Shown piece after piece: positions 37,950-47,878 of a stretch of 64,000 nt of DNA. The stretch's first letter is position 1. Each line of letters opens with the position of its first letter. The position numbers were made by a program, and so were the translations under genes. The notes beneath the pieces are model-generated. The model did not search any database and was not told the DNA's origin. It saw only the letters and a list, made by a program, of their open reading frames with translations. This DNA is from Eunapius fragilis (Eukaryota; Porifera; Demospongiae; Spongillida; Spongillidae): contig OY811987.1 in assembly GCA_963681505.1 (NCBI GenBank), forward strand, positions 2,552,604 to 2,616,603, written 5' to 3'.

Positions 37950-40521
37950 GTCCCCTACCAACCTTTGAAGCTATTTGTGAACTTCCAGTTCTCACAGTGA
38001 GGCATATCCCTGCCAAGGACAGACAAGCTGTTGCTCTTGTATTATCTTTTTCCCTAAGAGCTGCTGCATTTGAGAATACCCAGGTGGCATGGTTGAAAGT
38101 CTTAATGCTGCCCAAGTGCATACTGTTTGCTTCTAAGCGTTGTGGACGTCACCACAAACCTCGTCCAATTAGAGATTTGTGTGATATATGGCCAAAAGGC
38201 AATTTTGATGTGCTTTGGAATATGGCTTCAAATCAACGATCTTCTAAAAGTACTTCTCCTCCTGGCAGTAGAAATTCAGGAATTCAAACTTCCATCTCCT
38301 GTGCTAGAGAGGGACTCTTTTCAAAAGCTTGTCAGGCCCTCCTTTCATCAGGATTAGCTCCAAACAATCAAGCCACTTGGAATTTATTAGCTTCTAAGCA
38401 TCCAAAGAGTCCTCTTCCATCTCCACCTTCTATGCCTTCAGCACCACTTCTCCTCCCTCCAGATTTTGCATTCTTTTCCAAAGGGCACAGCTTGTTGTCC
38501 ATCAGGACTTCACATTCAGCATTTGGTTGAGGTAGCTGGCATCCCAATGCAGTCTCCTATTTGTGCAGTCCTCAGGGATATAGTAAATCTACTCTCAGGT
38601 AAGGTTCCTGTTTCAGTGGCAAAGTTTATGGCTGGCGGTAGTCTTGTGGCCTTGGAGAAGAACAAGCCAAATTGTCCCCTTGATGTTCGCCCAATTGCTG
38701 TTGGCGAAACTTTAAGGCGACTGGCTAGCAAGTGTATTTGTGCTATTGTTAAGAACAAAGCTTCTGAATTCTTTTCCCCTTTCCAGCTCGGGGTGGCATG
38801 CCCTTCAGGAGCAGAAAAAATTATTCATGGCTTGAGAAGTTGTGTGGATGATCATTGGCTTGTTTAAGTAACACATTTAATCTGGTGTCTAGGCAGCAGT
38901 GCTGAATGCTGTTAATCTCATTTCCTACCTGGTGTTATGGTCAATACCCTATTACATCTGAGTCAGGTGTCCAGCAGGGTGATCCCTTGGGCCCTTTGCT
39001 TTTCTGCATCAGGTAGTTTGTGCCATTGCTACTAGACAGTGAGTGTGCCTCTCTGCTGTTTCATAGGTGGTATATAGATGATGGTGATGTGGCTGGTCCC
39101 ATCTCTGCTGCTTTCTATCATAAAAGACTTGGGACCTCCTCTCAGTCTTCATATCAAATTGTCCAAATGTGAATTATTCAGCGTCAGTGACCTAAGTAGG
39201 TTCTCAGGTGAAATGAAAAAATGCAATGTACCTCATTTTGATATACTTGGGCCCCAATAGGAGATTTTTTGTTTTGTGCCAAGTATATTGCTCAAAAGCA
39301 AACAGATGCCTCCAACTTGCTCCAGCAGTTAGCCCAGGTGGGTTCTTCAGATCCTCATGCAGCCATGCTTCTACTCCGTCAATGTGGAGGGTTTTGTAGG
39401 CTGATACATCTGGCTAGAACTATCCTACCTTCTTTAGCTGGTGATGCCCTCAGTCTGTTTGATGATGAGGTGCGGCAGTGTTTTGCGGAGTGTACTGCAG
39501 TAGACACACCTGACTTTGCATGGCAGCAGGCACAACTTAGTCTAAGTCGGGGTGGTCTAGGCTTGCGTCGTGTCTCCTACCACTCTTCTGCTCCATATTT
39601 AGCCTCAGCTGTCAGTTCAAGCTTATCTTATGAGGTTTGTAGGTACTTGCACCCCACTCTGTAGACCTTTATAACAACCTTGTTGATCCACCTGACTCAC
39701 TGACTCCTGATTCTGTTGACAACAGCTGTTCCTCACTCACTCAGAAGTTCCTGTCAAACAAAATTGAGGATTGTCAGTTCAGGAAACTGTTGATAACTCC
39801 ACTCCAATTGACAGGGCTTGTCTATTATTCATTTCATCACCTCATGCCTCAGCTTGGCTATCAGTTACTCCATCCCCTAGCATGGGCCTTCACTTGGAGC
39901 CCTCTGAATTCCAGGTGGCGATAAAATGGTGGCTAGGTATCCCAGTTACTCAAGGTCAAAGTTGCACTCAATCACATGCTGCCTTGGATGCTTATGGCCA
40001 TCATGCACTGTGTTGCAAGTTGTGGGGTGATGTTGTCTCTCGTCACAACAGGTTGAGAGACATCTTCAATGATTTTTGTCATCGTGCATATCTTGCTCCA
40101 CAACTAGAGATGGGTGGATGGTCTAGGGAACATACTCGTCCAGCTGATGTTCTTGTTCCAAACTGGGTCCTGGGTAAGCCCATGCAGCGGCATTTGACCT
40201 GTTTGTCACACCAACGCTAAATGCACAAATTTTTCAAGAAGCATGTGTGACAGCAGGTTCAGCTGCCTTGGCTCCCTAGATCCACAAGCATAGGGTAAAT
40301 GATGAAAGGTGCAGGGAACTAGGCTGGATCTGTATCCCTCTTGTGGTGGAGACATATGGATGTTGGGGGTACCGAGGTTATTCAAGCACTGTCAAGACTT
40401 GCCACCCGTTTGTCCACTAGGCAGGGACGTCCCAAGTCACTCATGTGTAGTGAAATATTTGGAAGGCTCAGTTTGGCTCTTGTGAGAGCAAATTCCCGAG
40501 CCATCCTATCCCACTCTCTGT
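37950..40521 (+). pseudogene. non-LTR-like retrotransposon: reverse transcriptase plus nuclease-like tail, decayed
   Basis: Plus-strand frames keep the order of a known invertebrate RT family. At 37950-38150 are RHIPAKDRQAV and LMLPKCILFASKR. At 38480-38870 are GLHIQHLVEVAG, LVALEKN, DVRPIAVGETLRRLASKC and FQLGVACPSGAEK. At 38960-39090 are SGVQQGDPLGPLLFC and YIDDG, the RT catalytic Asp pair. At 39270-39660 lies the thumb-like region. At 39770-40220 are GHHALCCKLWGDVVSRHNR and RPADVLVPNWVLGKP. A C-terminal ATRLSTRQGRPKS / LALVRANSRAILS block closes it. Stops and frame changes separate the blocks. The RPAD tail looks like a PD-(D/E)XK-type nuclease (inference). No ends or target duplications are seen. 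Confidence 0.85.
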
Positions 40522-41931
40522 AAACTAAACTGTGCATGTTAGGTAAAGTATGTATTATATGTACTGTAGGTGGTAGTAATACTGGGAATCACAAATTATA
40601 TTATGGATTATGGTGATGTTAGTTACAAGGAATTTTTTGTGTACTTCCAATTACAGGATAGACTGAAGCCATATGTATATAGTATAGTTCCTGGCAGAGA
40701 AGAGCAAATTGGTATTCAAAGCTACATAGTGGCCCCCTACGCCCCTTCATGAGAATAGATCATGTTCAGTTTTCCAGAGAAGAGCAGCTAACATAATCAT
40801 AACATAATCACGCCCCTCACCCAAAATACGTCGGTGTGTATTGGACATGATATGAATAGCGTCTACTATTAACATGGATGTATCAGTTGCAATCAATAAC
40901 CGATAAGATGGCGAGTACGAGTATGATGCTGGGGAACGGAAAGCACGTTTCGAAACCATTCGTGGCAAATTCGATTCCAATCGTAAATATGTGGCTCAAA
41001 CTTAAAACTAAAAACAAAAATAAGCCAGCAGAACTAGGTTGGATAATTAAACCAAGCTTGGTTTTCACTGTATATAGCGGAGATGTCAAACCAGATTGGA
41101 TATGCATACTGGTTAAGAGGTGCCTCAACAGGATTTGGTGGCAATGGACGTATGAAGTCTGAGACTGAAGAAGCCACCCCACCATGCACCATTACACTTA
41201 TTGGAATAGGGTCATTTCCCCATATTATTAAACCCTTGTTTTTACACCACTATTGCCTTCAAACAAATCCTATATGCCCACCAACTATCTCATATTGTTT
41301 TTTTGTTTAATTGATTTTTGTTCATACGGTCTGTACATCGAATCAGTGGGGGCCTTAGCTGTTGGCACAGTTGTGATTATAACGTCGCTAGCATACGAGG
41401 AATGTAATAATGAGCACTGCTGTTATTGGACCTGGGTACGAGATTACTTATAACGTCAGCGTCCTGCACGACGATACGAGAAACGTTAGGTCACGGTTCC
41501 CAGAGATACTCGTGGCTATCAGTAGTATTCGCACCACAAACTACTGTAGCTCTGTACATGTATTCATACCCGCAGCCAGGCCGCCTAATATTGAGTTGGT
41601 TCGAAGCATGCTCTTTACCCTACCCTATTCAGGCCACGAACCTTTAAAAAAAGAAAAAGTGATATGATTGTCACGTGACCGTTTCCTTCGCTATATCTAA
41701 TCAATACCCTTGCGATTTCTCCGAAAGGTATACGATCGATGGAATTGCAGTGAGCTATAAATTTTAGTTGTCGCTTTGCACAGCATTTGACTTTGCACGA
41801 AACTTTGAATACCATTTTCCAAGTATTTATCGGCCATCAGTTAGATATTCACACGATATATTTGTATGCTACGGATATTCATACGTCACCACAGATGACG
41901 GCGCATGCGTAAAAAATCGCTTCTTCTTTTG
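40522..41931. other. intergenic; possible first exon at 40908-40982
   Basis: ATG at 40908 has a strong context (ATAAGATGGCG) and opens 25 codons (MASTSMMLGNGKHVSKPFVA...) up to a GTAAAT donor. I could not find a convincing next exon or a family. The rest of the stretch shows nothing clear. Confidence 0.25.
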
Positions 41932-41938
41932 TATAAAT
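41932..41938 (+). promoter_or_regulatory. TATA box of the small Gly-rich gene
   Basis: TATAAAT lies 52 bases before the ATG at 41984, which would place transcription start around 41962 and give a 5' UTR of about 22 bases. This is the only textbook core promoter I see in the window. Confidence 0.7.
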
Positions 41939-41983
41939 AGCTTTCTCATCGTGCCATCCTAAACTTGGCAAACAGAGTGCAAT

Positions 41984-42211
41984 ATGTCATATACAGGAAC
42001 GGGAACCCCAGCAGACTTGAACAACCACTCCAGTCAGCTTAATCCGAACAATGAGCAGTACGGAGGCGGCGGCGGTGGATATGGTGGAGTTGGAACCCAA
42101 GCAGACTTGAACAACCACTCCAATCAGCTTAACCCGAACCATGCGCAGTATGGAGGCGGTGGCGGTGGTGGAGCGGGACAGAAGTCCGGAGGGGGAAGTG
42201 GTCACCGCTAA
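41984..42211 (+). CDS. 75-residue Asn/Gly-rich repeat protein, unknown function
   Basis: A single-exon frame from ATG at 41984 to TAA. The protein is two tandem units of about 32 residues, each built as TGT/GTQ-x-ADLNNHS(S/N)QLNPN followed by (E/A)QYGGGGGG, then a basic Gly/Ser tail (QKSGGGSGHR). It has no signal peptide, no cysteine and no hydrophobic core, so it is probably disordered. The two units are also similar in DNA, indicating internal duplication. A TATA box at the right distance and a compact intronless layout suggest strong or inducible expression. I do not recognise a function. Confidence 0.7.
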   Translation: MSYTGTGTPADLNNHSSQLNPNNEQYGGGGGGYGGVGTQADLNNHSNQLNPNHAQYGGGGGGGAGQKSGGGSGHR

Positions 42212-42734
42212 AGAAGAAAAATTGCAACTGACAACTGACATTATAATCAAACTGTTTGCGCTGTTTTGTCAGTTGTAATGCCTGCATATCTTTATGCTGC
42301 TTGGATGTAGATATAGAGTGATACATGATGTAACTATATTTCATCACTGCGAGGATGGCGAGAAATGGTCAGGAAATGTGCAACATGCATGCAATGATAT
42401 GATTGGTATATAATTAACGAATGAAACATGTCAAGGCAGCCTGCCGGGATAAAATATATATAGCGAAATGACTTTTCTTCGGACTGCATCTAAGCGATAA
42501 CTAAATATAGAATTCACCTGTAATAACCATGCGCTAGATCAATAGGGCGCGATTATATTCATAATTTTGCAGGCAACCGTGCAGTGAGATTCTAGGTAAG
42601 GGCCCACCAGAATTTTAATCTCATTGTCGGTGACTGTGATCTCTACTACAATCACGGCTCGCACTTTAAAAAAAGAAACAGCGCACACATTTAAAATAAG
42701 CCCTATTCATCATTGTGATGTTAAGGCGTTTTTA
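42212..42734. other. intergenic after the small Gly-rich gene
   Basis: Probably includes that gene's 3' UTR. No other features. Confidence 0.4.
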
Positions 42735-45395
42735 ACTAGCAACGTGACACACATGTATGCCATGATCACACTGTTCCTCAGATTAGCAAGAGGGCACCAC
42801 TGTGATATAGTTCCTCAGATTACCAATGTGACATACATGTATGCCACGATCATACTGTTCCTCAGATTAGCAAGAGGCCACTACTGTGATACAGTTCCTC
42901 AGATTAGCAACGTGATACACATGTATGCCATGATCATACTGTTCCTCAGATTAGCAAGAGGGCACCACTGTGATACTGTTCCTCAGATTAGCAACGTGAT
43001 ACACATGTATGCCATGATCATACTGTTCCTCAGATTAGCAAGAGGGCACCACTGTGATACTGTTCCTCGGATTAGCAACGTGACACACATGTATGCCATG
43101 ATCATACTGTTCCTCAGATTAGCAAGAGGGCACCACTGTGATATAGTTCCTCAGATTACCAATGTGACATACATGTATGCCATGATCATACTGTTCCTCA
43201 GATTAGCAAGAGGCCACCACTGTGATACTGTTCCTCAGATTAGCAGCGTGATACACATGTATGCCATGATAACACTATTCCTCAGATTAGCAAGAGGCCA
43301 CCACTGTGATACTGCTCCTCAGATTAGCAATATGATACACATGTATGCCATGATAACACTGTTCCTCAGATTAGCAAGAGGGCACCACTGTGATACTGCT
43401 CCTCAGATTAGCAACGTGATACACATGTATGCCATGATAACACTGTTCCTCAGATTAGCAAGAGGGCACCACTGTGATACTGTTCCTCAGATTAGCAACG
43501 TGATACACATGTGATAACACTGTTCCTCAGATTAGCCAGAGGCCACGACTGTGATACTGTTCCTCGGATTAGCAATATGATACACATGTATGCCATGATC
43601 ATACTGTTCCTTAGATTAGCAAGAGGCCACCACTGTGATACTGTTCCTCAGATTAGCAACGTGATACACATGTATGCTATGATAACACTGTTCCTCAGAT
43701 TAGCAAGAGGCCACCACTGTGATACTGCTCCTCAGATTAGCAATATGATACACATGTATGCCATGATAACACTGTTCCTCAGATTAGCAAGAGGGCACCA
43801 CAGTGATACAGTTCCTCGGATTAGCAATGTGACACACATGTATGCCATGATAACACTGTTCCTCAGATTAGTGTAATGCGAGGCGTGGCTTCCGCAGACG
43901 AGGGTGACAAGTGCAATCATAATTATTCCGCATGCACGTACACAAGGTTTTTATACAAGGAGTGCAGAACACTGCGCAAGCGCAGCAATACACGACAAAT
44001 GGAGTCCATTACATTAGCAAGAGGGCACCACTGTGATACTGTTCCTCAGATTAGCAATATGATACACATGTATACCATGATAACATTGTTCCTCAGATTA
44101 GCAAGAGGGCACCACTGTGATACTGTTCCTCGGATTAGCAACGCGACACACATGCATGCCATGATCACACTGTTCCTCCACGGAACAGTGTGATCATGGC
44201 ATACATGTGTGTCACGTTGCTAATCTGAGGAACTGTATCACAGTAGTGCCCTCTTGCAAATCTGAGGAACAATATGATCATTGCATACATGTGTGTCACG
44301 TTGCTAATCCGAGGAACTGTATCACAGTGGGGCCCTCTTGCAAATCTGAGGAACAGTATGATCATGGCATACATGTGTATCACGTTGCTAATCCGAGGAA
44401 CTGTATCACAGTGGTGCCCTCTTGGTAATCTGAGGAGCAGTATGATCATGGCATACATGTATGTCACATTGGTAATCTGAGGAACAGTATCACAGTGGTG
44501 CCCTCTTGCTAATCTGAGGAACAGTGTGATCATGGCATACATGTGTGTCATGTTGCTAATCCGAGGAACTGTATCACAGTGGTGCCCTCTTGCCAATCTG
44601 AGGAACAGTATGATCATGGCATGCATGTGTATCACGTTGCTAATCCGAGGAACAGTATCACAGTGGTGCCCTCTTGCTAATCTGAGGAACAGTATGATCA
44701 TGGCATACATGTGTATCATATTGCTAATCTGAGGAGCAGTATCACAGTGGTGCCCTCTTGCTAATCTGAGGAACAGTGTTATCATGGCATACATGTGTAT
44801 CATATTGCCAATCTGAGGAACAGTATCACAGTGGTGCCCTCTTGCCAATCTGAGGAACAGTATAATCATGGCATACATGTGTATCACGTTGCTAATCTGA
44901 GGAACAGTATCACAGTGGTGCCCTCTTGCTAATCTGAAGAACAGTGTTATCATGGCATACATGTGTATCATATTGCTAATCTGAGGAACAGTTCACAGTG
45001 ATGCCCTCTTGCTAATCTGAGGAACAGTGTTATCATGGCATACATGTGTATCATATTGCTAATCTGAGGAGCAGTATCACAGTGGTGCCCTCTTGCTAAT
45101 CTGAGGAACTGTATGATCATGGCATACATGTATGTCACATTGGTAATTTGAGGAACTATATCACAGTGGTGCCCTCTTGCCAATCTGAGGAACAGTATGA
45201 TCATGGCATACATGTGTGTCACGTTGCTAATCCGAGGAACAGTATCACAGTGGTGCCCTCTTGCTAATCTGAGGAACAGTGTGATCATGGTATACATGTG
45301 TATCACGTTACTAATCTGAGGAACTGTGATACAGTTTCTCAGATTACCAATGTGATACACATGCAGGCCTTGATCACACTGTTCCTCAGATTAGC
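42735..45395. repeat. palindromic 84-bp minisatellite, inverted at about 44179
   Basis: About 17 units run one way (42735-44176) and about 14 the other (44182-45395). The unit alternates CTGTTCCTCAGATTAGCAAG plus AGGGCACCACTGTGATA with GTTCCTCAGATTAGCAACGT plus GATACACATGTATGCCATGA. At the centre GCCATGATCACACTGTTCC, a 5-base spacer and GGAACAGTGTGATCATGGC form a perfect hairpin. Frames of up to about 300 codons arise because 84 is a multiple of three; these are not genes. Confidence 0.95.
43872..44013. mobile_element. 142-bp MITE inside the palindromic array, TTAG target duplication
   Basis: The array motif CAGATTAGCAAG is interrupted after TTAG (43868-43871) by a non-repeat segment beginning TGTAATG and ending CATTACA. 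It is followed by a second TTAG (44014-44017) and resumption of the array. Terminal repeats are only 7 bp. The superfamily is unknown; a 4-bp duplication is the only clue. Confidence 0.8.
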
Positions 45396-46215
45396 AATGT
45401 GGCACACATGCATGCCATACTGGGTTGTTGGATTAGGTTTTAAAAAACTGCATAGTCGTTCCGCATATTAGTAATACCCATAATTCTGATGAGGCTAATA
45501 ACTGTGTGTATGTGTGTGTGTGCCCGCGCGCGCTTGCGTGTGTGTGTGTGTGGGTGCGTGTGCATGTGTGTGTGTGTGCACATGCATTAGTAGCCATAAG
45601 ATACATTAACTTGTTGTGTACAACTCCGTCAAGCTCTCGTTGCAATTAGCAGTTCCCCATATCCCTACGAATGTGCGAGTTTGCTGTTCCTCAAAACTCC
45701 TGTGTGAGAGACGGCCATTTTTGTCATGGGTGCGCCCAAAACTGCATCGATCCGGTTTGGGCAATGAATGCTAATTACCTAGTGCCCCAATCCGGATCAA
45801 TCCGGTTTGCGGTTGCTGATGAAGAAACGCCTTTAGACAATTCAAGGGTTAGTATTCTTTGCATGACCCAATCGATCACTTGGTCACTTTGTACAGGAAC
45901 TCATTAAACGTATAAACCACCCATCTGTGTCTGTTGATCATTCCAGAAATAAAAACAGTACCTTACATGTGCTTTTACCATAGATAATAGCGTGCTTTTA
46001 CCCTTCAGCTGAGAAGAAAACAACGGTGCATGGTATGGTATTTTCTACCTCCATGGCCAGATAAGGCAGCCGGCCTGCCCGCAGCTGTACATGTAACACC
46101 CAGACAACAAAAGTGGCATAATACATGCATGTAAACCACGTACCATACATGTGGAGCAGATACACGTGATGTACATATGTATATGTGCACCCTGTGCACG
46201 TGACATGGCCTGCGT
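45396..46215. other. intergenic, with a (GT)n/CGCG compound microsatellite at 45502-45582
   Basis: No gene recognised. The microsatellite has the form (GT)n-CCCGCGCGCG-(GT)n. Confidence 0.4.
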
Positions 46216-46427
46216 GGGCATAACTAGTCTCGCAAGCCAGACGTACTTCTCCGACGTACCGTACTATGACGTGACTGGGGACTAGCACGAGTAGTACATC
46301 GGCCACTAATTATTTATACCGACCCAAATTCCAGCAGACCCAATCAGATTACAGTTTACATAATGTCATGTGACCTCTAGCGGTTTTATTGCATTCCTTA
46401 ATGTGGCCATACTAAATAATCTATGAT

Positions 46428-46604
46428 ATGGCAGAATCGGCAATTCTAGACGCTATACATACAGTAGCTACATTTCTTGGCTATTCGCAGTTGCGTAAAC
46501 CACAGGAATCGGCTGTGAAGCACTTTTTACTAGGGAGAGATGCTTTTGTTACCCTTCCGACTGGTAGTGGCAAGTCCTTGCTCCCTAAAGCTTTTGACGA
46601 ATAG
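46428..46604 (+). pseudogene. captured RecQ-like helicase N-terminal fragment
   Basis: ATG at 46428 opens 58 codons: MAESAILDAIHTVATFLGYS, QLRKPQESAVKHFLLGRD, then AFVTLPTGSGKSLLP. This is the start of a RecQ-family ATPase: the FGY-x-LR-x-Q-x-A motif 0 and the Walker A loop LPTGSGKS. It then hits a stop shortly after the Walker A. The DEAH, arginine-finger and RecQ C-terminal parts are absent, so it cannot be a working helicase. It lies wholly inside the MULE-type element. Confidence 0.75.
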
Positions 46605-46845
46605 CAGATAAGTCCATAGTTGTAGTTGTATTAGCCCTTTGAAAATTCTTTCTAGACGTCTGTAGCAGCGAAGGCAAGCGTACGCACCTCTATAATAACT
46701 ATCACTAACGGCGGCTTTATTCGAAGGTTCAGCAACGGCATTCTTTACGAGTGCAAGATCATCTGGGCAGGTTTCTATCTTCCTACGTTGGCCAGGCTTT
46801 TCAACCACACACGAGGCATATAGTATGCATGCTGTGTTGTGCCAT
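46530..46845 (-). CDS. cysteine-rich ORF inside the MULE-type element, unknown
   Basis: The minus-strand frame from the ATG at 46845 gives 105 residues with two Cys pairs, CLVC near residue 10 and CLRC near 70, plus KPGQRRKIETCPDD, consistent with a small zinc-binding head. Residues after about 80 are the reverse of the helicase fragment, so the biological part is probably MAQHSMHTICLVC to YRRLERIFK. It may be a second captured exon, in convergent orientation. Confidence 0.35.
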
Positions 46846-47028
46846 GTTTCATGTGACTTGGGCTATGAATAATGTTTTTCATGTGACGCGGTTACGTGAT
46901 TAAACTCCAGATAGCATGTTTGAATATGCATTAGTGGCGATACCAGACGTACTACTCGTGCTAGTCCCCAGTCCACGTCATAGTACGGTACATCTTAGTA
47001 CATCTGGCTTGCGAGACTAGGGCATAAC

Positions 47029-47684
47029 AGCTCAATGAAACACTCCAACAACTTCCTTACCAAAGGACATGCAGCCACTCTATTATATATGGAAACAGTT
47101 TACTGAGAGCAGCTGAATTTAAAAAATCTTCTGGGGCTCCGCCCTCAGACCACCCATTTTTTCCCTGTATCCGCCCTCGTTTGAAGCAACCAGCCATGCA
47201 TGCATGCATATCGCATTTTGCAATACGAATTAATTTTTATGAAGACCCTGGATCCGATTGATGTCACATATGAACATGTTGGCAATGGAGTAACCCTCTT
47301 TACCGCATGCGAAGAACCCTATAGTTTGAGCTCCAGCAGTGCAGCATGCAGGTCCGTTGATTTGCGAACTCTTTGCCAGCACGTGATCAGCCGAAGGTCA
47401 CATATAATTGTCAGTAAGCATGCAGTTCAAGAGTAAGCATGAATCGAATGATTGAAAACACGAGTACAGATATACCCGGTATTAAGTCTTCTCAGGCGCC
47501 CCTTTTCAAGATAGATAGATAGTTGCCATGGCGATCACCTCTTCTCGGGTAATAGTTATTCACAGCCAATACATTCGCGTGCGCGTGCTCTCTTATATGA
47601 TTAATTAGTTCAGATGCGCTCATATAATATAGTTTTCTGAGAATATCGCGCGCGCACGCACGCACACACACACATGCATACTTG

Positions 47685-47781
<97 letters not shown>

Positions 47782-47878
47782 TGAAAACGAAGTCTGGGGA
47801 CCAGATGATTGGATTTGTTATAAATAAATTAAAAAAACCATTGCCACGTTCAATCAGCACTGGAGTGTGTATGTGGAG
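47029..47878. other. intergenic upstream of the DUF4470 gene, with (CA)n
   Basis: It contains GCGCGC/CACA tracts at 47648-47688 and (CA)n at 47689-47779, ending 100 bases before the start codon. No TATA box is evident close to the ATG. Confidence 0.4.
47689..47779. repeat. (CA)n microsatellite, about 90 bp
   Basis: Perfect CA run upstream of the DUF4470 gene. Confidence 0.95.

Larger units (their letters stand above)
46225..47019. mobile_element. MULE-type element with captured gene fragments, 795 bp
   Basis: Terminal inverted repeats begin TAGTCTCGCAAGCCAGA and extend about 80 bp inward with small gaps (ACGTACT, GTACCGTACTATGACGTG, GGGGACTAGCACGAGTAGTA in both arms). Perfect 9-bp direct repeats GGGCATAAC flank it at 46216-46224 and 47020-47028. 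A 9-bp duplication is characteristic of Mutator-like elements. It carries no transposase. Inside are a helicase-like fragment (46428-46604 plus) and a cysteine-rich frame (46530-46845 minus). Confidence 0.8.

Noticed and set aside
42624-45360. Long frames with RLARGHHCDTVPQ-type repeats
   Set aside because: 84-bp repeat translated; both strands open symmetrically.
47867-47878. GTG start for the DUF4470 protein
   Set aside because: In a eukaryotic gene the first in-frame ATG at 47879 is the reasonable start.
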